Shown here piece by piece: positions 56,588-64,000 of a stretch of DNA of 64,000 nucleotides (position 1 is its first letter; every line of letters begins with the position of its first letter). The notes beneath the pieces were generated by a model. That model had not been told where the DNA came from. It did no database searches and saw nothing but the letters and a program-made list of their open reading frames with translations. Source of the DNA: Acidianus infernus (lineage in GTDB: Archaea; Thermoproteota; Thermoprotei_A; Sulfolobales; Sulfolobaceae); contig NZ_WFIY01000004.1 of assembly GCF_009729545.1 (NCBI RefSeq), positions 1,400,001 to 1,464,000 of the forward strand, read 5' to 3'. Position numbers and translations under genes: made by a program.

Positions 56588-57576
56588 GGCAGAATTTTCC
56601 TAGCTGAGATAAGCAAATTTAAATAAGCTTCTGCTTCTGCCTTACTTACGTTAGATATATCATCAGCTAACTTATTTAAAATTGTGACTTCGTTTATCCC
56701 CGGGTAACTCCATGTTGCAATGTATGCCAGTATATTATTGTCTGGGCTTAATACGTCAATTCTTGCTACTGGAGAAATGGCGTTTTGCTGAAAATATCCC
56801 GAATATAATTTTATATTATACTTCATGTAAGCCTTTCCTAATGCAGTTAAATCTGCAGTATAATTTGATGAGAAAATAGAATCCCAAGATATCCAACCTA
56901 GAAATCTCGGATTTTTGTAATCCTTAAATTTTTGCCTGAGTTTATAAAATAGATTTTGAACAATATAGCTTTCTCTAGCTTCAATAAGTTGCGCATAACC
57001 ATCATTAATTAGCTTATTTATGAGAAACCTTTGTGCAAATCTCTTTACAATACCTATAATTTTATCATTGGTGGAAATTGCAAGTTTTCTAACTTCGTGA
57101 AACTTCTTTAAATCTTCATCATTATCGTCGTAAGTGGGAGGATCTATAATAGGGCCATCGATAAAAATCACATCGCAGTCTGAGCACGAACTTAAAATTT
57201 CAGTCTCTAACGTTAACATTAGAAGTATTGCATCTTTGCCTACTTTATCTTCCCCATAATAGTTATCCTCAAGCTTTACATCCTCTTTAATATCTGGAGG
57301 AATTCTCTTGCCTTTTTCTCCAGAAATACCTTTAACTTTTACTGCTCTAGCAATGATTAGTGAAAAATCTCCCACATCAAGCTGATATTTACTACCATCT
57401 ACCGCACAAGCTATGTGAGGATTTATCGCATTATTTATTTCCAAAAATTCCAAATCTGAATTTCCATAATATATATCCTCGGCAACCAAGGAAAGTATTG
57501 CATCTACCTTTCTAGCTTTTTCGTCTTCCTCCTCCGCTAACTTTTTTATCTTATTTAATATATCAATAGAATTCAA
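56569..57576 (-). CDS. NurA-like nuclease
   Basis: The 335-aa protein has the NurA-domain pattern. Residues 58-62 AVDGS carry the first catalytic Asp (D60), LTLETE near 121-126 gives Glu, and VIFIDGP (137-142) gives the second Asp. Late in the protein VARIDVLSP and ISARKILP complete the fold. NurA nucleases are 5'-3' exonucleases that form complexes with HerA. This gene is last in a four-gene set with a HerA homologue, not beside Mre11-Rad50 where canonical NurA is encoded. It overlaps the coiled-coil gene by 4 bases. Confidence 0.8.
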   Translation of the reverse strand: MNSIDILNKIKKLAEEEDEKARKVDAILSLVAEDIYYGNSDLEFLEINNAINPHIACAVDGSKYQLDVGDFSLIIARAVKVKGISGEKGKRIPPDIKEDVKLEDNYYGEDKVGKDAILLMLTLETEILSSCSDCDVIFIDGPIIDPPTYDDNDEDLKKFHEVRKLAISTNDKIIGIVKRFAQRFLINKLINDGYAQLIEARESYIVQNLFYKLRQKFKDYKNPRFLGWISWDSIFSSNYTADLTALGKAYMKYNIKLYSGYFQQNAISPVARIDVLSPDNNILAYIATWSYPGINEVTILNKLADDISNVSKAEAEAYLNLLISARKILPMMRKA

Positions 57577-58241
57577 ATTTTCACCGTAATTATTATTCCT
57601 TTTTCTGATAGAAAACGTAATAATTCAATAACATCTTTGCTATTACGTTTTGTTATAATTACTTGACCTTGATCAAGTAGAGAGAGTAAAATCTCTAGCC
57701 TTTTACCTTCTATATTTAATCTGGACAGTTTATCTTTAAGCTCCTCGTAAATTTTTCTAGCCTCTTCTTCAGATTCTTTAGCGTTTCTTTCTAATTCTTC
57801 AAGATTATCTGTAATTTCAAATAATCGCAAATCCTTGGACTCTCCTAATATTGTTAGGAATATTTTTAGATACGTTTTAAGTTTCCTGTTGTTTTCCTCT
57901 ATTATTTCTTTGTATTTCTGAATCTTTTCCTTAACTATGTCTTCAGATAGTTTTAAGCAATGTTTAAGTTCTTCGTACGCATTGTTAATATATGAAATAA
58001 TCTCCCTAGGATTATCGCTATTTTTAGCCTTGATCAAATAATTCTTTATCGTCAGATATTCCTCGCTAACCTCGTTTAATGAACATTTTCTTAATTCTTG
58101 CTTTATTGAATGAATTTTTGAGACTGTAAATTCAAGTGATTTTATTATTTCACCTTGCTCCATGTACTCTTTTTTCAGATTCTCCCAATCTAATGAATTT
58201 TTTTCGTTTTGAATTTTAAGTAATATATCAACTAAATTCAT
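57573..58241 (-). CDS. Coiled-coil protein of the HerA-NurA-type operon
   Basis: The 222-aa protein is almost entirely helical, with long heptad-containing stretches (for example IVKEKIQKYKEIIEENNRKL and LERNAKESEEEARKIYEELKDKL). The last 35 residues change to a small alpha/beta unit (QGQVIITKRNSKDVIELLRFL, then GIIITVKI). No known family is recognised. It lies between the large ATPase and the nuclease, overlapping by 14 and 4 bases. It probably links or clamps those partners, which is an inference from its position and shape. Confidence 0.72.
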   Translation of the reverse strand: MNLVDILLKIQNEKNSLDWENLKKEYMEQGEIIKSLEFTVSKIHSIKQELRKCSLNEVSEEYLTIKNYLIKAKNSDNPREIISYINNAYEELKHCLKLSEDIVKEKIQKYKEIIEENNRKLKTYLKIFLTILGESKDLRLFEITDNLEELERNAKESEEEARKIYEELKDKLSRLNIEGKRLEILLSLLDQGQVIITKRNSKDVIELLRFLSEKGIIITVKI

Positions 58242-61200
58242 TCAACTCACCTTTTATTGTTTTAATTAATTCATGAATCTGTTTTTCTTGATTATTTATT
58301 TCCCTTTTCAATTTATTTATTTCTGGATTTATTTTCTCTATAGACTCTATTTCAGCTTGAAGCCTCGTAATATTTGATCCTATTTCCCTAAGTCTCTCGC
58401 TATACCTATAGATTGCAGTGTTTTTTAGCTCGTCAAAGAAAGGTAAAGGAGTACCATCTATACTTGTCTTGTATATTTCCCAGGCAATTAGATATAAATT
58501 ATCATTATCTTCATTATGAGATATTTTCTTTATAGTATCAATAAAATTCATTAAATCCTCGTTTCTCTTAGCCTTAGTAGTTCTTTCTATAAGCTCATAA
58601 AACTCATTTAACACCTTTCCAGACTCTAAGTAAGTCAGAATCTCCTTAATTTCCTTTTCTTCCTCTAGCTCCTCATTAATTCCTAGAATTCTCTTAGCTT
58701 TATTTATTACATCTAGCTTTGCTAGTATATACGATTTTATTTTAGTAATTTCATTTTGTGCGTTTATTGTCTGATTTACAAATTCTTTAAATAGAGAATA
58801 TAACGTTAATATTAGGAAAGCAAGCCTTAGCTGATTCCTATAATCGCCATTTTTAATCGCAAGATTCAACTGATTATAATATTCCATAATAGAATCTTTC
58901 ATATCTTTTAAGCTTCTTATTCCAGCATCTCTTTTCTTAACAGTTATAAAATATCCTTCATTCAAATCCTCTGACTTAATTTCTTCAATGCTTTTATCTA
59001 ATTGATCTAGAAGATCTTTGATTAGCCTATCTTTATCATCTACGTAGTTTATTATCTCCCCAGTTGTAACTGACGAATATAACAAAAATTCCACTGTAGG
59101 AGACTTTCCGAATATTTTTCCAACTATCTGAATTAACTTTGGTTTAACGTTTTTTATTTCACTTAAGTAATAAATATACTCAATTATCAAATTTTCAATA
59201 TTGAACCCTTTCTGCCTTAAATAGCCAACTAGAGTTGACGAGAAGTCCTTAATTTTCTGTCCAGCTAGATCATCATAATATATTATTTCTCCTCCGTCTT
59301 TAGAATTTATTATTTCATTTTCTGTTAGATATGTAATAATATCATCCTTTAGAGAAGACGAAGTTTCTATATCTTCTAAATGAAACTGTTTACTCCCAAA
59401 GATTCTAAATTTTTCATTAACTATTTGATTTACTTTCATGAATACGTTCTGATAATTATCTGGATAGATTGAAGGAGAGAATAATACCCAGTTTAAAGAT
59501 TGTATTGGTCTTTTATTTCCCTTTGTTAAAGGCAATTGTTGAATCGTAACTTTTTGTAAAATTTTACTCATTGTGTCATTTATTTCTCTCTTTAACTCAC
59601 CTAATTTTATATCTAACACATCTTTTCTTATCCTAGTAAGATCCGGATTTAAGCTGGAGAAAAGTAAGTAGAGTAATTGCCTTTTAATAGGAGTAAACAG
59701 TTCTATTTCAGCTTGAACTACTGAATATTTACTTAGATCTTCATTACTTTTTCCTAGGAATATTATGCCATGAATTATTCCATCATACTCATTTAAGATT
59801 TCTTTTATCGCTTTTTCTCCTCCTATAGGTTTATAAATAATTAAATTTATAGTTCCAGAATTTCCTAGATCGCATTCAATTATTCTAATATTTTTAGCAA
59901 TGTATTTTTGATTAAACTTCAAGCCTATTTCCTTTAGAAAAACGATAAAAGAATCTATCTCTTTTTCTATATCTAGTAAACTGTCATTAACAAATTTTAG
60001 AGCCTTTTCTTTTATTTCTCTGCTTCTAAAATCTACTATTAATCCTCCAACATTAGTGTTTACTAAGGACTCGTAGTATCCCCATTCTAGAGCATATGCC
60101 TCTCCTTTTGATTTAACTTTTAGCTTCTTATACACGTCAGAAAGATCAATATTTATTCCCTCATAAATAACCTTATTTATATCGCTTGAGACAAATACAC
60201 TTACACTCTTGTCAAATTCAGACGAATTAGAGTAAAATATTAAAAAGTCCTCAACATCCTGAGGTATTTTATACTCCTTAGTTATTTCTACCCAACTAGG
60301 AAAATCTACCAGAAAGCCTTTAACTATATGTCCTTCCAATTCTTTTATAATTAAGTTTTTATCGGTAAAAATTCTACTTAGTAGAACTTTATGGAATTTT
60401 TTTATTTCTTCTTTATCCATTTTATTCTCAAGTTCTGTAACAAGAGTCCTCAAAGTTTCTCCTTCGTCGTTTAAGTCGTTGGCTATAGAAATTTCTTTGA
60501 ACAGTTGCTCTATTGGATCTTTAAATTCAAAGGACTTACAAAGTATATCATTAAAGAATCTTGCATATTTTCTCCTTTCTTGACTAATTATCCAATAAGG
60601 TAAGTCTAAATACTGTAAGATCTCCTTATCTTTCCCATTATAGTCGAGCAGACAGTCAATCATCGCTAGAAATTCTAGCTTTGATGGTGGCATTATTTGA
60701 ATTGTCTTTATCCTTTGTATAAATGAATAATAAGTTTCTGGAAATAATGAATTTATTTGACCACCTACTCCAAAGACTTTTGAATAAGCGCTTGGGGTTG
60801 TAGACAAGTATACTATATTATTGCCTTTAGAATTAGCCAGCTCCTTTAGCGATATCCAGAAATCCCTTATATAATCTTGGTATTGCCTGTATACAGCAAA
60901 GTCAACTGCAGATTCTATCTCGTCAATAAGAACCACTGGATAATTTTTTATAAAAGTTATATCTCCCTTTTCTTTTTTAAGTATATTTACAAAAGAATCT
61001 TTATATATATTGACATTTCTAGGCTTTAATGCTTCTTCTATGATGTTAAAGAAACTGGTCTTGCCTTGACCCCAATCAGCTAATACTGCAATTATTTCTG
61101 GCGATTCTCTGGGGCTTTCAAGCCTCTTTATTTCCCAGCCGATTTGTCTAAAGAACTTTAACCTATCTATATACCTAGTCTTAGAGGAGATACACAAATA

Positions 61201-61260
61201 CAAATCATAAAGGGATTTAGAATCTGCTGCTGTCTCACTTATTCGATAATTGCAAGTCAT
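58228..61260 (-). CDS. Large P-loop ATPase (AAA/STAND-like), 1010 aa, family unrecognised
   Basis: The N-terminal domain (about residues 1-300) has Walker A ADWGQGKTSFFN (61-72) and Walker B YPVVLIDEIES (107-117). A sensor-like IVYLSTTPSAYSK follows near 148. This fits an ORC/STAND-type AAA ATPase. Residues 300-850 form a long alpha/beta and helical region with no recognised domain. The end is coiled coil (LQAEIESIEKINPEINKL, then NNQEKQIHELIKTIKGEL). It overlaps the HerA gene by 4 bases and the coiled-coil gene by 14 bases. It may load or gate the HerA-NurA machine on DNA; this is inferred from context. Confidence 0.78.
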   Translation of the reverse strand: MTCNYRISETAADSKSLYDLYLCISSKTRYIDRLKFFRQIGWEIKRLESPRESPEIIAVLADWGQGKTSFFNIIEEALKPRNVNIYKDSFVNILKKEKGDITFIKNYPVVLIDEIESAVDFAVYRQYQDYIRDFWISLKELANSKGNNIVYLSTTPSAYSKVFGVGGQINSLFPETYYSFIQRIKTIQIMPPSKLEFLAMIDCLLDYNGKDKEILQYLDLPYWIISQERRKYARFFNDILCKSFEFKDPIEQLFKEISIANDLNDEGETLRTLVTELENKMDKEEIKKFHKVLLSRIFTDKNLIIKELEGHIVKGFLVDFPSWVEITKEYKIPQDVEDFLIFYSNSSEFDKSVSVFVSSDINKVIYEGINIDLSDVYKKLKVKSKGEAYALEWGYYESLVNTNVGGLIVDFRSREIKEKALKFVNDSLLDIEKEIDSFIVFLKEIGLKFNQKYIAKNIRIIECDLGNSGTINLIIYKPIGGEKAIKEILNEYDGIIHGIIFLGKSNEDLSKYSVVQAEIELFTPIKRQLLYLLFSSLNPDLTRIRKDVLDIKLGELKREINDTMSKILQKVTIQQLPLTKGNKRPIQSLNWVLFSPSIYPDNYQNVFMKVNQIVNEKFRIFGSKQFHLEDIETSSSLKDDIITYLTENEIINSKDGGEIIYYDDLAGQKIKDFSSTLVGYLRQKGFNIENLIIEYIYYLSEIKNVKPKLIQIVGKIFGKSPTVEFLLYSSVTTGEIINYVDDKDRLIKDLLDQLDKSIEEIKSEDLNEGYFITVKKRDAGIRSLKDMKDSIMEYYNQLNLAIKNGDYRNQLRLAFLILTLYSLFKEFVNQTINAQNEITKIKSYILAKLDVINKAKRILGINEELEEEKEIKEILTYLESGKVLNEFYELIERTTKAKRNEDLMNFIDTIKKISHNEDNDNLYLIAWEIYKTSIDGTPLPFFDELKNTAIYRYSERLREIGSNITRLQAEIESIEKINPEINKLKREINNQEKQIHELIKTIKGELNEFS

Positions 61261-62876
61261 TTAGATGAATCTTCAATTAAAACCCTATCAATTCTTTCTA
61301 CACTTCCTGCGTATGACCCTAACCTAGGATCCCAAGGTATTCTCACCAACGCTGGAACCTTAAGTGCTGACATTAAACCAGAGACTATAACATAGCCCGT
61401 ATCTAATGACGTTAACCCTTTAGCTAAAGATTCTGGAAGCCCACCAGATGCTGACATTACGTATTTTAGGTCTTCATGATAGATTCTATGGAAGAAGAAG
61501 GTATTTAGCATTGATAGCACATACTTGTCAACAAATGCAGGCCTTTGACTTACTAGGAATAATGAGACTCCAAACTTTCTGCCTTGTGTTGCAAGCGTAA
61601 CTAATGATTCCTTTGTTATATTTGCAGAAATGGGATAGTCGTTCGAAGGAATATAATTTTGAGCCTCTTCTATTACGAAGGCAATCAGCCTTTGTGAGCC
61701 AGAGTACTTTGCTTTTGTTAAATAATTTAATAAGAGCCTTGATATATAACTCACTATTAATTGCTTAGTAGGAATATCAACTCCGGGAGAGCCGTCAGCA
61801 GAAAAATCAATTATTGCCAACCCTTTTTCCTTCCATATAACATCTAAGATTTGTTCATTTATTGATGAGGAATTACTTATTAATTTATACCTTTTTACTA
61901 TCCTATCTTTAAAAATTTCCAAAGCACTTATTACAGCTCTTGCAGTACTGCTGCTAAAGCCTAATTCTTTAAGATTCTGATTTGAAGAAATTTCTTGTTG
62001 AATTAAGCTTATTCCTTCTTCCTTGCCTAATAGGTTATTATATTCCTTTTGATCATGTTGCGAAATAATATAATCTAACAGATTTGATTGCAGTGAATTT
62101 ATTTCATTCCCTCCATACTTAAGGGAAATAATAAAATCCGCTAAATCTTTTGGAGTGAATAAACTTAAGTCAATAGTGAGCCTAGTCTCTGTATCGCTTT
62201 TAGGGTCTCTTATTACATATTTCTTTATCCATTTCCGGCCTCCAGAAACTAAATCTATATTTATATTACTAAAGTCTACATAATCTCCGTTAGCGTCAAT
62301 TATTATCATTGGCAAAGCGGTATTCTTTCCCATTATTTTTAGGTTAGAAAATAGATAAATTAAATATCTCATATTATAACTTTTACCACTTCCAGTTTCT
62401 CCGAAGATTCCTACATGCATGGTAACTGCGTTAAGATCTAATAATAATGGTATATCTGAACCAGCTAATCTTCCATATTTTACATAGTCTGCAGCATTTT
62501 TTACACCATAGAATTCTGATAGGAAGCTCTCGTCTTTTTCCTCTGGAAGGGTCTTTATTAAAGAACCTGGCATGGGAGAAGAATTGTGCCCATATCGTTT
62601 TATTATACTCATTTCAGCTTTAATTACTGTATTCATATTTAGTAAATCAAAAGAAGTATTTTCGGAAAGAATATTCTTCACTATAGGAATTTTTTCATCA
62701 TAAAATTCATTAATATACTCATAATTCTCTAATCTAGCTAATGATAACTTATTATTATCCTTAATAAGGAATAGCTGACCCGGGCTAACTTCATACTCTG
62801 GAGTTAACAACCCTTGTATAGAGCTTGCTTCGCTTTTCTGTAATACTATACCTATAGTCTTACCTTCCGCTAACAT
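61257..62876 (-). CDS. HerA-like DNA-pumping ATPase
   Basis: The 539-aa protein begins with a beta-rich segment (TIGIVLQKSEASSI, then LFLIKDNNKLSLARL) that fits the HAS-barrel of HerA. The ATPase core has Walker A GETGSGKS (159-166), IIIDANGDYVDF near 191, Walker B with two Glu in AFVIEEAQNYIP (399-410) and TQGRKFGVSLFLVSQRPAFVD (430-450), all of the FtsK-HerA family. HerA forms hexameric rings that move DNA and work with NurA. Canonical HerA is encoded with Mre11-Rad50; this copy is a second type in its own operon. Confidence 0.88.
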   Translation of the reverse strand: MLAEGKTIGIVLQKSEASSIQGLLTPEYEVSPGQLFLIKDNNKLSLARLENYEYINEFYDEKIPIVKNILSENTSFDLLNMNTVIKAEMSIIKRYGHNSSPMPGSLIKTLPEEKDESFLSEFYGVKNAADYVKYGRLAGSDIPLLLDLNAVTMHVGIFGETGSGKSYNMRYLIYLFSNLKIMGKNTALPMIIIDANGDYVDFSNINIDLVSGGRKWIKKYVIRDPKSDTETRLTIDLSLFTPKDLADFIISLKYGGNEINSLQSNLLDYIISQHDQKEYNNLLGKEEGISLIQQEISSNQNLKELGFSSSTARAVISALEIFKDRIVKRYKLISNSSSINEQILDVIWKEKGLAIIDFSADGSPGVDIPTKQLIVSYISRLLLNYLTKAKYSGSQRLIAFVIEEAQNYIPSNDYPISANITKESLVTLATQGRKFGVSLFLVSQRPAFVDKYVLSMLNTFFFHRIYHEDLKYVMSASGGLPESLAKGLTSLDTGYVIVSGLMSALKVPALVRIPWDPRLGSYAGSVERIDRVLIEDSSK

Positions 62877-62918
62877 GATTAATATGCTTAATAAAGATTG
62901 GTTAAAAGACTCTTGGCA
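62877..62918 (-). promoter_or_regulatory. 42-bp gap before the HerA-like gene, possible internal promoter
   Basis: This gap separates the two upstream genes from the HerA-type set. On the minus strand it includes A/T-rich stretches (62882-62890 and 62900-62908) that could act as a weak TATA element, but no convincing box stands at the usual distance from the ATG. Read-through from upstream is therefore possible. Confidence 0.3.
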
Positions 62919-63443
62919 TTATAACGTTTTTAATACTTCGCTTATCGTTTTAAACGCTAATCTACCATAAGGATGCATTTCTATCTTAATGCCTGCTTTT
63001 TCGGATGCCCTGCTTACTATATTATAATGATGCCTTGGTAATACAGCAATTATTCTTTCATGTTGAGAAGATATTTTCCTAAGCATAATGGAGAGAAGAT
63101 CAACAAACTCCTTCTTCTCTTCTTCTGTCATCATCGATGGAGGATAATCATAAGAATTAAATGGATAGCACTCTTCATATTCTCTAGGAACAAGCAACAT
63201 AGGTTCCGATACTGAATAGAATTGAATATAATCCTTACCTTTTGCTATAGAATAAGCTAACTTATGGGTAGGAGACCTATTATATGGCTTAATAGAAGTG
63301 CAAGGTAATAGGAAAGCTATTTCCTTTTTAGATTGCCAATTCTCTATGAAGAAATCATACCATTTTCTTACTATAGGATTTTTAAATAGATCTACGCCAT
63401 CTTTTTTAATTATTGGTGGCCCTGAAAGAGGAGGACACTGCAT
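62919..63443 (-). CDS. ArcS core-domain protein (DUF5591), split archaeosine synthase type
   Basis: The 174-aa protein has PCTSIKPYNRSPTH at residues 47-60. This fits the PC-x3-KPY-x2-S-x2-H motif that I know as the mark of the archaeosine synthase (ArcS) core. ArcS attaches lysine to preQ0 at tRNA position 15. No PUA domain and no TGT-like domain are present in this polypeptide; the TGT-like part is encoded by the preceding, overlapping gene. It could be one half of a split ArcS, or a homologue modifying another substrate. Confidence 0.72.
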   Translation of the reverse strand: MQCPPLSGPPIIKKDGVDLFKNPIVRKWYDFFIENWQSKKEIAFLLPCTSIKPYNRSPTHKLAYSIAKGKDYIQFYSVSEPMLLVPREYEECYPFNSYDYPPSMMTEEEKKEFVDLLSIMLRKISSQHERIIAVLPRHHYNIVSRASEKAGIKIEMHPYGRLAFKTISEVLKTL

Positions 63444-64000
63444 TACACATTTCCTCTATTTCACCTTTTAGATAGTCAGAGCCCATCTTATCAACTTTCC
63501 TTGAAAAATCTATCAAATAGTTGTGTTCCTCATATTTGGAATTTAGTAACACCCATGCGTTTATAAGAGCTCTACTTACCCAGTTCTTTAAATCAACTTT
63601 ATAGGGAAACCTAGTTCTCTCAAGAAAGTCTAATAGTAATTCTATGTCCTCATCGGTAGCCCTTTTAGCTTTCCATACTATTTTTCTATCTCCAACATAT
63701 CTTTCACCTTTTCCTGGAATTATTACTAAACCACGACTGGCTTTTATCCTATAAGTCGCAGTATCTACACTATCTGCATTGAAGAATAATTCTCTCATAT
63801 ATGGCGAACCTGCACCAAGGACGTGAAGGTATTTCACTTTTCTTCTCAAGTAATGATAGATCATGATAACTAGCTTTTTACTACCGCTTAATGATGGCGG
63901 AACTATTCCTCCATAAGCCATCTTATCTGTATATTGAGAATAGAATTCTATCGCTTTCTCTATACCGTCTGGAGTATAGGCATGGATTATTGGCATTACA
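63406..64000 (-). CDS. TGT-like (tRNA-guanine transglycosylase fold) protein, 5' end outside window
   Basis: The visible C-terminal part (196 residues from the first ATG, with the frame open to the window edge) begins MPIIHAYTPDGIEKAIEFY. It contains AYGGIVPP and HVLGAGSPYMRELFFNADSVDTATYRIKASRG, matching the TIM-barrel strands of transglycosylases. An Asp (D78 of this part) stands at the nucleophile position. The zinc-binding Cys/His set of true tRNA enzymes is absent, since no CxCxxC follows. This resembles the TGT-like domain of ArcS or a DNA-type relative. The 3' end overlaps the ArcS core gene by 38 bases. Confidence 0.7.
   Translation of the reverse strand, partial: VMPIIHAYTPDGIEKAIEFYSQYTDKMAYGGIVPPSLSGSKKLVIMIYHYLRRKVKYLHVLGAGSPYMRELFFNADSVDTATYRIKASRGLVIIPGKGERYVGDRKIVWKAKRATDEDIELLLDFLERTRFPYKVDLKNWVSRALINAWVLLNSKYEEHNYLIDFSRKVDKMGSDYLKGEIEEMCNAVSSSFRATNN

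Overview
The window is chromosomal DNA of a thermoacidophilic crenarchaeon of the order Sulfolobales, probably close to Acidianus or Sulfurisphaera. The evidence is the AT-rich composition, starts with a TATA box about 25 nt upstream and little or no leader, and typical Sulfolobales genes: the fused 2-oxoacid:ferredoxin oxidoreductase alpha chain, DoxB-type terminal oxidase, SegAB, TreT trehalose synthase, archaeal NSUN, ThiN and DUF5752. Genes are packed tightly on both strands, with frequent 4-base overlaps. No gene-free stretch exceeds 300 bases; the longest is about 230 bases, upstream of the oxidase gene. I found no tRNA, rRNA, CRISPR array or insertion sequence.

Layout. 0.1-2.9 kb: 2-oxoacid:ferredoxin oxidoreductase. 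3-9 kb: a disulfide oxidoreductase, a membrane-anchored double-AAA ATPase, a CaCA-like membrane protein and small proteins, including a SWIM-type protein. 9-15 kb: tRNA modification genes (ThiI with rhodanese, Elp3, a Trm9-like methyltransferase) around an MFS transporter. 15-22 kb: a molybdopterin oxidoreductase, MFS, phosphoesterase, TauE/DUF1634 export and a thioredoxin reductase with an altered nucleotide site. 22-30 kb: five glycosyltransferases plus an MrfA/Hrq1-type helicase. 30-37 kb: FAD/Fe-S protein, MoaB, two nuclease-fold proteins and a C/D-box guide RNA. 37-44 kb: PurT, an HDAC-family enzyme, CBS-HPF, nitrilase, a ferritin-VIT1 protein and the SegAB segregation locus, inside a cluster of sites resembling SegB targets. 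44-56.5 kb: an SQR-like flavoprotein, PadR, ThiN, an AIRS/CobY/DUF1614 operon, ABC exporter, orphan oxidase subunit I, trehalose synthesis and NSUN.

56.5-64 kb is the most unusual region. A minus-strand operon encodes, in order of transcription, the end of a TGT-like protein without zinc-binding cysteines, a protein with the archaeosine synthase (ArcS) core motif, a HerA-like pumping ATPase, a 1010-residue P-loop ATPase I cannot name, a coiled-coil protein and a NurA-like nuclease. The last four are coupled by 4- to 14-base overlaps. They look like one DNA-processing machine built on HerA-NurA but separate from the usual Mre11-Rad50 setting. Whether the upstream base-modification-like genes belong to the same system is an open and interesting question.
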